This document shows, one piece after another, positions 13,023-24,184 of a DNA stretch of 64,000 nucleotides. A program made the translations under genes and the position numbers. The stretch covers positions 24,438,995 through 24,502,994 of the forward strand of contig CP141142.1 in the NCBI GenBank assembly GCA_035235625.1. The letters are read 5' to 3'. The DNA comes from Saururus chinensis. Its lineage: Eukaryota > Streptophyta > Magnoliopsida > Piperales > Saururaceae. The stretch's first letter is position 1. Every line of letters starts with the position of its first letter. The notes under the pieces are model-generated. The model did no database searches and had not been told where the DNA came from. It saw nothing but the letters and a program-made list of their open reading frames with translations.

Positions 13023-15118
13023 TTTTAAAAAATTATTTTTAAAAAAAAACTATAAAAAGGGACCAAAAATTCGTCCCCTTAAAAAATGAGCGTCCATATG
13101 ATTAGTTAATAACACAAAACTTAAAAATATAACTACTAACATAAATAATCCTAATCATACCAATTCTACTCACTTATTATTTGATGAAGTTGTGATCCCA
13201 TGGAAGGTCTAATATTACGAGGCAAGGGAAGAGCGACAGACAGGAAACGGATCTACAATATGTAAGGATGACAGGTTGGTGAGGGTCCCAACGCCAGCCA
13301 GGAGGATTTAAAGTTTTGGCATCAGTGTAGCGTCAGAAATGTCCGTTTCAACCCAGCACCGAAACCGATACGCCTCCAGTGCAGAGACAAATCTCGGCCG
13401 AAACGAAAATTGCAACGTTAATCCGTATCGGAAATTTAAAACATATCGATACCTTAAGGTAGACGTCCACGGCCCGGTACAGCCCGTCGTCGAATAGCCG
13501 GGCATCGTCCGGCAGCGCCACGGCCAGGTTGTGGAACTTTTCCGGCTTCAAGTTCCCGTCCGACGCGACCTCCGCCAGGTACCCGTCGATGAGCTTACCG
13601 ACCAACATCACCCGGTTCACCGACGGCGACGCCCCGCCGCCATCGCCGCCGTCCTCCTCTTCAATACCCAGCCTCTCCCTTTCCTGCAACCCCTCCAAGA
13701 AGTAACGAAGAATCCTTTCCACGCAGTCCACATCGTAGAGCGTCTCGCTCAAATAGGAGTAGCTCGGAAGGAGCAGGTCGTCCAGCGCCGCCTGTTCCAG
13801 CTGCTCGGCGATCCTCCTCTCCAAGATTGCCTTGCAGGCCTCCGACGCGTTCAAGATGTTGGCCGTCTTCAGCAGCCCGAACAAGAATTTTGTAGTGGTG
13901 GCCGCGGCAGCGGCGCCGGAGGCGGAGGGGCTAGACTTTCGGAGAGGTAGATTGGTGATAACAGTCTCCAGGAGCTCCTTCTGTTCCGCCTCCGTGGGAA
14001 TCGAGCCGGAGGAGGTGGAGTGCTTCCGGCTAGACCGCGACGAGAGGCCCGGTATGGACTTCTTGGCGTAGGAGATGAGCGAGCCTTCGATGATCTCCGC
14101 GCTGAGATCCCGGGCTCGCATGGCAGCGATGAGCCGCTTGTAGATCGGCAGGCTGAGAATCGTGAGGTCCTCCAGCCACGGCTCCGAGGAAGACCGCCCT
14201 GCCCCGTTCTTTCTCCGGACGCCCGTGTCAATCCCGTTCCATAGGACGGGGTTTGCGGCGGCAGGTAGCTCTCCGGCCGACGACTTCTCGCCACTCACAG
14301 GCCAGCCAAAGAGGGAGGAGGGATCGGATGCGGAGGCTTTGGCGGCGATGGCATCGATGCACCGCTGAGGGAGGTTCAAGGCCTCGGCCGTGGGCATCAG
14401 ATCCTCGCAGGACTTGAGGGCTCTGATAGAGTCCTTGGCGCTGCGGAGGACAGACTGGGCAAGGAAGCGCTCGGTCCGGGAGATGAGGTTGTCTTCGGAG
14501 AACTCCTCGGTCATCTCCAGGTAGTCGCCGGCGCAGCGGAGTGGGGCGACGTTGGCCGCGGAGACGTCGATCTTGACGCCGTAGCAGAACTTGGCGGCCG
14601 TCTCGAAGGCCTCGGCGCCGCCAGGAAAGTCCGGGAGGGCAATGTGGCAGGCCTCTTCCTCTTCATCTTCTTCTTCCACCAAATCATCACCCTCTTCTTT
14701 CAGCTCCGATTCCACCTCCCCCTCCGCCTCCCCTGCTTCTTCTCCTTCTCTCTGATAACTCCTTCCTCGTCTTCTGGGTGGGTTTGATTCCTGCTCTATG
14801 ATCAGTTCGTGCAGCTTCCGGCTCTTGGACATCAGCGGGAACTGAAAATGTTGCGGAACAGAATCAAAATATGTGTTGCTTAACGCTTTCTGGAGCCATT
14901 TCATCTACTTCAACCACTATAATTACCTTATGGAGGTGGAAAGTCATTTCATCTACTTCGACCACTATATCACTGGGCAGCCCCGTTGTACAAAACCTGC
15001 AATACAAACATATTAATGGCGGAAGGACAAGTTTGCAGCAAGTAATTCGTGAAGAGAATCCGTCCTTCTGGAGAGCCTACCATGCCTGGCCTTTTGTGCC
15101 GGGCTTATGAGTTGCCAT
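10736..15118 (-). CDS. NPH3/RPT2-like (NRL) BTB protein, four exons
   Basis: NPH3-family proteins are plasma-membrane-associated BTB adaptors for CUL3 ubiquitin ligases. Members act in phototropin signalling or auxin-linked organ development; the exact role of this one is unknown. Exons on the minus strand: 15118-15081, 14996-14927, 14841-13453 and 11290-10736, giving 683 residues. All three introns are GT-AG (84, 85 and 2162 bp). The start sits in a plant-like context (GAAATGGC). The BTB domain (about 20-150) opens with [10 protein letters not shown] and TFHLHKFPLMSKS, and carries an acidic, low-complexity insertion at about 55-100. The NPH3 domain (about 258-560) contains [21 protein letters not shown] and [14 protein letters not shown] coiled coil follows (about 593-630), then a basic tail. 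Length and domain order fit the family and no break is visible. The ortholog was not assigned. Confidence 0.94.
12501..12540. repeat. TA microsatellite in NPH3 intron 3
   Basis: An imperfect TA repeat at the left edge of the repeat cluster in the long third intron. Confidence 0.9.
12541..12703. repeat. Degenerate MITE-like copy between TA tracts
   Basis: It contains GAGCTCGGGCTCAT, CGTAAGCCCGGGCTTCATGG and CATCCGGC blocks matching one arm of the hairpin element at 12751-12948. It is probably an older, partly deleted copy. Confidence 0.5.
12704..12750. repeat. TA microsatellite
   Basis: About 47 bp of nearly perfect TA repeat directly before the hairpin element. Confidence 0.95.
12751..12948. 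mobile_element. Hairpin MITE flanked by TA microsatellites
   Basis: Arms at about 12771-12816 and 12870-12913 are inverted repeats of roughly 44 bp (CTCGGGCTCTATGGGCC and TACATCCGGTGG, against the complement of CACCGGATATACAT and GAGCCCGGGCTC). The element sits exactly between two TA tracts, as described for rice Micron-type MITEs that target TA microsatellites. It carries no coding sequence. The family assignment is by arrangement only. Confidence 0.65.
12949..13018. repeat. TA microsatellite
   Basis: About 70 bp of TA repeat at the right edge of the hairpin element, inside NPH3 intron 3. Confidence 0.95.
14897..14969 (-). repeat. Partial duplication of NPH3 exon 2 inside intron 2
   Basis: A 25-bp block at 14897-14921 (CATTTCATCTACTTCAACCA...) repeats at 14945-14969 with one mismatch, 48 bp apart. 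The right copy is coding (residues around VVEVDEM of exon 2) and the left copy lies in intron 2. Read through the donor site, the intronic copy stays in the same frame before a stop codon. Confidence 0.85.
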
Positions 15119-15560
15119 TTCAACTATCTTCCCCAGCAACCCTTGGCGATTTCAATCCAGCTGAAACAAGGAACTTTCTCCCAGAGGCTTAGCAGTTGTC
15201 CTTCCGCCTCGACATTTCCTTCACACAATCTGAGCAGCAACAGAACTGTTTTTGCAGTTTTGTGCAGATCTGAAGAAGCTAAGAAGAAGAAGAATCCGAT
15301 GTTAGTATACAGGAAACGGATTCCTATGAAAAGAAATTGGGTCCCTCTCCAGAAGGGAAAATTGCGTGGAAAGGCAGGGAGCGATCTGGGAGGATTTCAG
15401 GCTTCTGCTAGCCGAAGCAGGGATTCCAAAGGGGCAGATCAGACAAGCCGCATTTGAACAAAACCATCCAAAAGCGGGGTGGGAATTGTGGCCTTTGCTT
15501 TCCTGCTCCTCCACTGTAATTTTTAAAATTTTTTATTATTGTCATCAATCTTGAACTTAG
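15119..15560 (-). promoter_or_regulatory. Presumed 5' UTR and promoter of the NPH3 gene
   Basis: This lies immediately upstream of the NPH3 start codon. On the minus strand it has a pyrimidine-rich stretch (ATTCTTCTTCTTCT near 15280-15295) like many plant leaders. No TATA box was fixed, so the extent is inferred from position. Plus-strand frames here (15107-15457 and others) look like chance. Confidence 0.35.
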
Positions 15561-16879
15561 TGGTAAACTATGGATAATTTACCAGTAAGAATCTCACTCC
15601 GCGGTCAATGCGAGGTCTGAAAGAATTGGTTTTGTTTAATTGCATATTGCAGTATTGCACCGTTATCTGTGTATCACTGCAGCCTTTCTTGCTCGATTGT
15701 TGATTTGCTTCAAGGAGATTATTTTATTGGTTTGTTGAAGTTGATATTATCCAGCTAGAGACTAGGGTTTCGAGGAGCTGCAGTCCGTCATCAATTTTTC
15801 ATTTCTGATTTCACACCTACTTCATGTAACGCATTAATGGCGTGAAAGCTGCGTGAAGGCAGCTTTGAGTTGGGGTTCTTTGGCTTTTAATTTGGTCGGT
15901 TGATTACATGGATATTATCACAATGGATCATTACGGCCGGTTCTCTCAATACTGACTTTGGAACCCTCCTTAATCACCTTATTCTTCATTTTTGGTCGTG
16001 GGTATATAAATTTTAATTATAAATATTATTATTTTTTAATAAAAATAAGTAAATAAATAAATAAAATAAGAGAGTGGTAAGGAAGATTATTACAAAAAAT
16101 AATAATCCCTAACATTTGAAAAGAGGAACGGAGAAAAAAATAAAAAATAAATAAATAATGGAAGGGTGGTTATACGATGTTTAAAATTTACAAAAAGTAT
16201 ATCACCAATATTTAAAAGAGAGGTATAGAGGGGAAAAAATAATAAAGAGATGGAAGAGTGATGAAAAAAGGTAAAATGATGATTAAAAAAATATAAAAGG
16301 TGCCCCCGGTTGGATGGATAATGGCACCATTTTGCGGTGTCATTTACTCTACGTGGGATGCTATTTAGAAATGACATCTTGCATTAGAGATGTCCTTAGG
16401 AAATTGAGATTTTTCTATATTTTATACCTAGCTGAAGAAGCTAATATTTTATATTTTCTAGTTTTTCAATAAAAATGTCACATTACTTATTTTAGGATGA
16501 AACTACCCTTAGGTTTTAAATAGACTCAATACCCATACATACCGTAATAAATGAACACGGGAATAAGTACAGCGCCGTTTAATGGAGAGGATTGATTGGG
16601 AGTAGTCAAAAGTCGCCGGCAGGAGGTGATTGTAGTGACTCACCAGCAGGTTGCTAGAGACAGTAAAAACCCAATTTTTTACATGACATAAGCTATTCAT
16701 GGTAAAAAAATGCCTTGTTTTGGTGGATTCGATCACCTTTAACCCCCCATAATGGATAGAAATGGTTTTTGCATACATTACAACAGAGGTAGAAATTGAT
16801 GACGTGTATATGGGTAAAAAGGCGCGGTTGATGAACATTAGTCTATTGGTGAGGTTCGGGGAGCTGTTGCTTTAAGTCA
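15561..16879. other. AT-rich intergenic DNA, possible MITE remnants
   Basis: It contains AAAT-type simple repeats (about 16030-16070 and 16140-16160). The segment at about 16300-16395 (GCATTAGAGATGTCC end, ACACCGC/GCGGTGTC pieces) resembles ends of plant hAT-type MITEs and, loosely, 31545-31640. No gene was recognised. Confidence 0.35.
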
Positions 16880-16929
16880 AAGAACTACTTGTTGTTAACT
16901 GTAATGTGACTTTGAAATATTTAATTTCA

Positions 16930-18290
16930 TCTTCGTAATCATTCATTATATATATGAATTAGAAGACGATGAAGACCTCTAATAAGTGCTTTCCATTTAT
17001 AAGAAGGCAAATAAAGAGGTGTTATCATTGTATGTCGAGATAAAAGAGCCTGACAATGTTGACAAATCACCATCAGCTAAAAGGAACCATACATTCAATA
17101 GAGCTAAATCATCGATGGTATTGGCTCACCCTAGCTCTAACTTTGGATTGCAGACGAGAGTCAATGATACACAATTCACTTATGAAATTGTTAGGTAACA
17201 ATGAAATTTAGATTACACGATAATGTACTTCATTGTGTACTCGAGCACACGATATATAACCTATCGTCTTCAGTACAAAAAATATAGTATTTTGTAAAAA
17301 TATAATATTTATAATATTGCATAACTAATGATGCGAAATATAAAAGTGATATAACACTAATTCTTTTTAGCGTAGATTGAATAGCATGTCTTGTATAAAT
17401 ATCATGTTCTCGATAACATGATATAATTTGTAAGCATGTAACTGAATACATGATGTCGAGTTATATCGCATATTGATTAAGAGAACTGATAAATTTCAAC
17501 TCAATAAATCCATGTCACACTTCGTACAACAATCCATTGCCTACAGAACATGTGAAACAAATCGAGCAAATTGGATTAGAAGAATGGGCAAATAATGGGT
17601 GCAATAAAGACTTCATTTAATAACTATGAACTCCCATATAGCCCTCGCAATTACGATAGCCAAGAATTTGAAGAAGTGTGGGGTGGCAATCAATGGAACA
17701 AGAATAATATAATTGACATAGAAAGTATGTCTAACCATGAAGAATTTGGATACAACAAGGTACCTAGTAATTTTGACCTTGAGGCCGAGGCACAATAGGA
17801 GATAGCAGATGATCTCAACCTATTGAAACCAAATATTGGTGAGGGCAAGCTAATAATTGGAAGTTTGCAAGCAAATGACTACCAGAATCTACTTCAAATG
17901 GGGGCACATTTCCTAAGCCTATTACATTTCAAGAGGGTTTTGTTCAACCTTGCAATAAAGGCGAATTTCACATATCGTATTGTGGATGATAACAAGAATA
18001 TGTATGCCGCAAAGTGCTTCAACCAGTTTTGTAATTGGTACATAAGGGCTTCAAACATAGGAGATCATGTGATTATCATGAAGTTAGTGCCCAACCATTG
18101 ATGTGGAACACAAAGGAAGTCAACTGACCATCCTCTAGCATCGCACCTTTGGATTCCCAGAAAATGCTATGGGTTGTTTAAAGATTAAATAGACATTACA
18201 CCGAAAAGCATAACAAGATATATTTTAAAGCACTAAGGTATAATTGTAAACTACAAGAAATGCTGGCATGCAGGTAAAACAAACTTATGA
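16930..18290 (+). pseudogene. MULE transposase N-terminal and DNA-binding region
   Basis: This is the 5' part of a Mutator-like transposase gene. An exon-like segment ends near 17198 (ANKEVLSLYVEI). After intron-like sequence, 17595-18290 encodes the MuDR-type DNA-binding domain: KRVLFNLAIKANFTYRIV, then a zinc-binding-like CFNQFCNWYIRAS, HPLAS and NYKKCWHA. In-frame stops at 17796-17798, 18099-18101, near 18187 and near 18230 break it. The domain ends just before GTAAAACAAA, a plausible splice donor. The catalytic domain follows downstream on the same strand. Confidence 0.75.
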
Positions 18291-18778
18291 TATTCCTTGA
18301 ATTGTTTTTTTTTTTTAAAGTTTAATATGACGTGTTATTGGTCACACGAGGATTTTACACTCGCATATTCTTACAACATGACCTATTAACCTATCGTGTA
18401 AACATGTACATGATAATTACATAGTTTAGATTTATGAATACATGACTACTAATCTTATTGTGTTCTCAGGAACATGACCTATTAACTTATAGTTTAATTT
18501 ATATTAGAATATTAACTATTTAAAATCTAGTCGAGCAGGTAAAACACTGAGTGATTTAATAGATGGGGACTTGCATATGGAATTCAGATAGAAAGAATTA
18601 ATCCAAAAAGTGTAGTAGTTCCAATCAGCTCATGTGATATTCTCAAACCGATAGGAGGATACAATTATAATAGTTTTTTTTTATGTTTGGGCTTGTTACA
18701 AGAGCCTTTAGAACAACATCGAGGCCATTGTTAACTGTAGATGCAACTTTCTTGAAGTAAAAGTATCTTAGTAAGCTA

Positions 18779-19480
18779 TTGATAGCAACTGCACTATATA
18801 GGAACAATAATATGTTTTGCATTGCATTTGCAGTGGTCGAGAATGAGTGTGAGAAAACTTGGAGTTGGTTTCTTGAATTGATTAGAAATTATCTATTTTC
18901 AGATCTTCCATCTAAGTTAAATACAATTTTTTTCAATAGAATGAAGGGCTTCGCAAATGTTGTTAAGCAGTATTTACCCTCTACACACCACATATATTGC
19001 ATCTATCACATGGTAGCAAATATGTTGGATAGATTCAAAGATAATTACCTAAAGAACCAGTTCAATGTGACAGCTAAAACTTTCAGACATAACATGTATG
19101 ATGAAACAATGAACAACATTAAAGAATATAATCCTAAAGCATTTGCTTGGCTAACTAAGATAGGTGCAAAACACCAGGCCAATGTTGCATTTTCAGGCAA
19201 AAGATATGGAACACTCATCTCAAACATGTCTGAAAGTGCTAATGCAATGTTTAAAAGAGCCAAATCAATGCCTATTACTTGGTTAATCGAGCATAGAAGG
19301 GAGCACAAAACCACACTCTTTGAGAAACGTTGGACATATGGACAAAATATGACTGAAGATTTAACCCCATTTGCTTATAAACACATCGAAAGTAGATAAA
19401 AAGAAGTAAGGAATGTGCATGTATTTTCGGTATCAATGGATGAATTCCACATTCACTCGCTATATCACCAGGTAAAATAC
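18779..19480 (+). pseudogene. MULE transposase catalytic domain
   Basis: This DDE-type transposase core would cut and move the Mutator-like element. Family signatures are ATALYRNNNMFCIAFAVVEN, TWSWFLELI, HHIYCIYHM, NMSESANAMFKRAK and the RR..K. region near the end. The usual second Asp motif (S-D-R) reads F-N-R here, so that catalytic residue appears lost. A stop at 19397-19399 ends the frame, but recognisable sequence continues to a possible donor near 19471 (CACCAGGTAAAA). The remaining SWIM finger lies after another intron-like stretch. Confidence 0.87.
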
Positions 19481-19700
19481 AATTAATGTTGTGTGTATGT
19501 TCATACATTATCGTCAATCTCGTGTATATTTATTTGTTAAAATAACACAATACTTGTGAGTGTAAGGCTAGTGTTGATGAGTTGTGTTTTTTATAACACT
19601 ATAATATCACTTAACGTGTTCTCATTCACACAATATTCATTCAACAAGATGTAGTAAATCTAATCGAACAGAGCTACATATGTGGAAGTTTCATCATCTA

Positions 19701-22700
19701 TGTCACGCCTTGGCACTGCCCGACCTGAACCCAGTCCAAGGGCCGTCCAACGCACAAGGGCAACATAATTAAAAAAAAACAATTAAAGAAATAGTGGCAG
19801 ACTTATGCCCCACCTACGAGCGATCTAATTAGCAGAGTTACGCACTACTTTGAGCAAGAGTAAATAAGTAGAACAAAAGAAGACTTTAACTCTAAATTAA
19901 TCCAAAAGTCTTAAACCCACATACTAATAATTCAGAGCCAACACACTTAGCTCAAAACAAGGTCTTAAACAAATCTAAAAACATAATATATCACAATCAG
20001 AAACAAAAGCCACTCCACAAGGTGTTCTAATATCATAACAAAATAATCAGAACAACATGCAAAGTCTAGAGGCCTCCACGCCTAATCCCAAGCTCTCCCC
20101 AATCGTTCCTCATATAAAGGATCTTATCCAACTGCATGTCATGCCATACAGCCCCAAAACAAAACAAGGAAAGTGGGGTGAGTATCAAAACTCAATAATG
20201 GTTTGAATACAACTATAATAATCAGAAAACACGACAACATGACAATGTAGCAATTCAGATCAAAATTTTGCATGTTATACCACTTTCTGATTATTTTCTA
20301 GCTAAAACCCCTATATAACTATAAACATAAGAGCTAACATGCATTAGACATATCTATCAAGTCAAGTCATAAATACTCAAGTTATAACCTAACATGCATC
20401 TTACATAGGTATTTGTTTATATCTACTCAAATCAAGCATGATAATCCCATAAATCACATTAGGTGTCTTTCACACCCTTTTCTGATTATGCAACTATATC
20501 ACATAAACTTGCATAATAGTGTCTCATTCACACACTTTCTGATCATGCATTCTTATCACATAAACCTGCATAAGAGTGTCTCAACCACACAATTTCTGAT
20601 TATGCATTTATATCACATAAACCTGCATAATAGTGTCTTGATCACACAATTTTAGATTATGCATTCTTATCACATCCTCATTCACCCTTCACAACAAACG
20701 TGTCAAACACATGATGCACAATTATGCATAGCATTCATAATACACATGCATTAACACAAATGGTGAATGCCTCCATCAAGAAGTAAATACAAGCATTGCT
20801 ACACAGGCGGGACACAATCAAGGCCACGAAGGTGAGACGTGGTCCGGTTTCCACACAGGAAACATAAGAGGTCAGGGTTGTCAGCCCCTAAAGCTGCTCA
20901 CCCTGGACAACCCTAGCCAAGGATGTCCGATTCTCACACAGAGAACCTAGAGCAGGTGTGTTCACCCAGGGACATCTCCTGCAGTGGGGAAGAGCCTGAA
21001 TTCCCACACAGGGAACCCTTGAACAAGTGGTAGCTGGTGCATGAAGCATACCACTCTGGATTCTCAAAATCCAGATAACAATCTAAATAATCATCTACAA
21101 GACAAGTACACAACTCGTCCTCACATATCTCAATTTAACTAGATTCAACCCGGGGAGTATACATGTTCCACATAGGAACTTAAATCAAAATCATGTCCTC
21201 TCGGACCAACCAAGTTCCAATTAATTGACCGATTGATAATCTGGCACGCAATCTCACATCATTGCATAAAATTGATCAATTCTGGTTAAAACTTGGTAAA
21301 ACCTCATTCATGAAGTCCGATCCATGATGCATGATATCAAGATACATCCGTGAGCAAGATCTAAGTAGGTTCCAACACATGGAACGTGCTCTCAATTAGT
21401 CCCCTCTTGCATCATAATCAAAGCCTAATTAACTATGATTTCATAGTAGATTCCCCATACGTGTGTGTATTCATGCATATTCTAAGCACTTGACCAATGT
21501 TTTGACATAAACTCATAAGGCAATATACGCATGCTTAAACACATTTGAAACAATGATTTCCAACTGAAATCAAAGTAAAATCTACTATAAAGCTTAAATC
21601 CATCCATGTAAAATCAAACACTCACTCTTACAAGCATGAATTTTCTACACATTAAGCCATAACATGATAACATCAATTACCCATAAACCATTCTCATTAT
21701 AAGAGAACACATCTCATCATTTACCATATAATATCCCTGCTAGAAACATACTCTAATCACAAAAATTCTAACATTAGAAGATTCAAGGTAATTCAATATT
21801 AACATGCATAATAATCAACATATAATATCATACCACATAACAACACTTAAGCATAATCTATAAACCTCCATCATCAATTTCATACTTCTAGTAGCCTAAT
21901 TCCAACATAACACACCTTCCATAACCATTAAAATCATTAAATAGAGTAAAAACATTGAAATGAGCATAAATTTCCAAAAATAGCCGAATTGCTGTATAGT
22001 CAATCAATTGGCCACAAGGCCCAATCGATCACCAATAAGGTAGATCGAGACCTCCTTCTCCATTTCAAAAATCAAAACCGAGATACCATGAAAGCACCTT
22101 AAAACCTTCATCCATGGTCTTATAGATCATAAAAATCTCATCAAACCTTCCAGAACACTAATTTACTCATTCTAAGATAAAACCCTAAGAAATCGAAGTA
22201 AGATATTAATATTTATTAAACCTACCATTAGAGTTTTAATCAAGCAAAACCCATTCAAATAAAATCATAAAATCGAGATTTTTACCACCACAAAGCTGAG
22301 ATTTGAAACACCCATTACATTTCCTTATTGATTTGGGTCGGATTGAACCTTCAATCACCTCCAACACCTTCCAAAAATACGATTTTATGTTAATACACAT
22401 CTAAACTTAATTTAGCTTTGAAAATCAAAAGTAAACCCTAGATCTAGAGTTTTGGAAGCATAAAAATGAGATTTTAAAGATTAGGGCTTGGAAAAGAGAA
22501 GTAAAATAGTAATTTTATGCTTTCAAAATGGATTGAAATGATGGGGGAAGTCAAGATTAAGAAGAGTTTAAGAAAACCCTAAAGATTAAGCAAAAATTAA
22601 GCTAAAGTCCCCTCTAATCATTTCCTTTTTTGGGCCTAATTGAGGGTTAGGCTCCAACTCTCTTAGCTAAGCCTATTCCCTATTTAGAAATGACACATCT

Positions 22701-23135
22701 TTTTTCTTTTATAGGAGGGGTTAAGCTATACCTAATTGAAATGTGGGGTAGAAATAGAGTTTTTAACTAAAATTAGGAAATTTGGCAATTTAACCCAAAA
22801 TTAGGTCCAGAAAAATTCTAAATTTTTTTATAGTATCTTCCATTAATGTCTGGGGCATTTTGGACTTAAAACCCTAATTTCATCAGTGGGGCCCACAGGG
22901 GGGTCCCACCAAACCCTAATTTTTAGAAAATTGGTAAAACATCAGAAAATCTCAAAAATTCAGATTTGACCCAAAATCACTTAAAACTCATAAATGTGAA
23001 GTTAGTTTTGATTAAAACCTTTAGAAACCCCATTTATTTTTGAAAACTACCAAATTTAATAAAAAAATGTTTAAACCACACAATAACCGATAAATAACAT
23101 TAAAAATAATCCAGTTCAAGATGAGAGTCTTTATA
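19701..23135 (-). mobile_element. 3435-bp LTR-like insertion with target duplication ATCTA
   Basis: It begins TGTCACGCCTTGG and ends GAGTCTTTATA, read as a decayed ...GGGTCGTTACA terminus like those of elements B and D. ATCTA occurs at 19696-19700 and again at 23136-23140, and removing the unit restores the MULE SWIM finger. No coding domains were seen. The size, termini and lack of a second terminal copy fit a long solo LTR. The minus orientation is inferred from the terminus pattern. Confidence 0.85.
20481..20675. repeat. 58-bp tandem repeat inside the LTR-like insertion
   Basis: About 3.4 units share TATCACATAAACCTGCATAA and GTGTCTCANNCACACA followed by TTTCTGATTATGCA. Confidence 0.85.
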
Positions 23136-24184
23136 ATCTAGGGCTATTGTGTAAACATGCAACTATAATAATTGATCACAAATATTTTTATATGTAATAC
23201 TGTGAAAAATGGTGCTCCATAAAAACATATAAAGTGACATATCAAGAGTCATTATACCTAACGACAGATAAGCACCAATGGGCACCGACTAGAGTTTTAC
23301 CTACATTCAACTTACCTATCCCACTCAAGCAGTGGGGGCATCCACGAGAAAATTGAATAGAGTCACAACCAAAGATCAAAGCCCTACGCAAATGTGGAGC
23401 ATATAGGCAGTTGAGTCACAACCGCAAATGCTGCACCAGCGCACAAGAGGACCCTCCGAATGTGGCTACTTGTCCAATTACAAGTCGAAGGAGGGAGAAT
23501 AAAAGAGGGGGGAAATGACGTAAACATGGGGAACATCGATCGGGGTCGCCTTTTCTACCCCCTTTCTTTAGCTGATTGGAGGAAATGTCATTGTACAGTC
23601 GTGATCTTATAAACACGACTTTTGGAAAATATCATGTTACAAAATACAATTTTGTATATACATCGTGTTATCACTAACACAACCTTGTTAAGGATTGTGA
23701 TGTCAATAACACAATATTTTGATCTTTTGTTTGTTAATATTTTATACTATATACATATCGTGTAATAGAAAACACGAACAAAGGGTTTATGTGTTACCAA
23801 TCACACGATAAGAATAGACTTACAATGAATATTATAATTTTTTTCTGCATAAGTAAAGAGGCATTCAGAACTCACTGCTAATTTATAATTTTTTCCTAGT
23901 GATTCCCTTCAATAGTGAATTTCGATCTACATCAGTGATTGTTGGTCTCCATCACTTCATCAGTGATTGTGCTTCTCCAATTTATGTATGAAAATTTCTA
24001 ACCACATGAGCCACTTATCCCTACATAGGAAAGGATGATGCCTACAACTCAAAATTTAAATTATGGGGGACTAGCTAGAGAGAACATGACTATATAAGAA
24101 TGGAGAGAGATATGGATACTAAGGATGGACTCTATAGAGTAGCCATAATGGCCTCTTACCCTATTGTGTAAAGAGGTACTTCGG

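Larger units (their letters stand above)
19650..23500 (+). pseudogene. MULE SWIM zinc finger and C-terminal knuckle, split by an insertion
   Basis: The SWIM-type finger starts near 19650 and reaches KFHHL at 19700. It resumes without loss at 23136 with LGLLCKHATIIIDH. A C-terminal knuckle follows near 23340-23450 (KIKALRKCGA.., SHNRKCC), typical of MuDR transposases. The interruption is the 3435-bp unit at 19701-23135. Frameshifts are also present near 19660-19690. The order DNA-binding domain, DDE core, SWIM, knuckle confirms a complete but dead MULE coding region of about 6.5 kb. Confidence 0.8.
17231..23809. repeat. Dispersed CGTGTT...AACACG dyads in MULE non-coding DNA
   Basis: Imperfect palindromes of about 20 bp of the form TCGTGTT-spacer-AACACGA recur outside the coding blocks. 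Examples lie at 17231-17252, 17401-17422, 17434-17453, 18331-18348, near 18385-18406, near 18460, 19613-19633, 23661-23682, near 23757-23778 and 23789-23809. Each has a 4-8 bp centre. None was seen in the transposase exons. Confidence 0.7.

Noticed and set aside
13531-14368. Several plus-strand frames and the 141-codon minus-strand frame at 13869-14294
   Set aside because: These are alternate-frame shadows of the large NPH3 exon.
15107-15457. 116-codon plus-strand frame upstream of NPH3
   Set aside because: It overlaps the presumed NPH3 leader on the other strand and has no recognisable domain.
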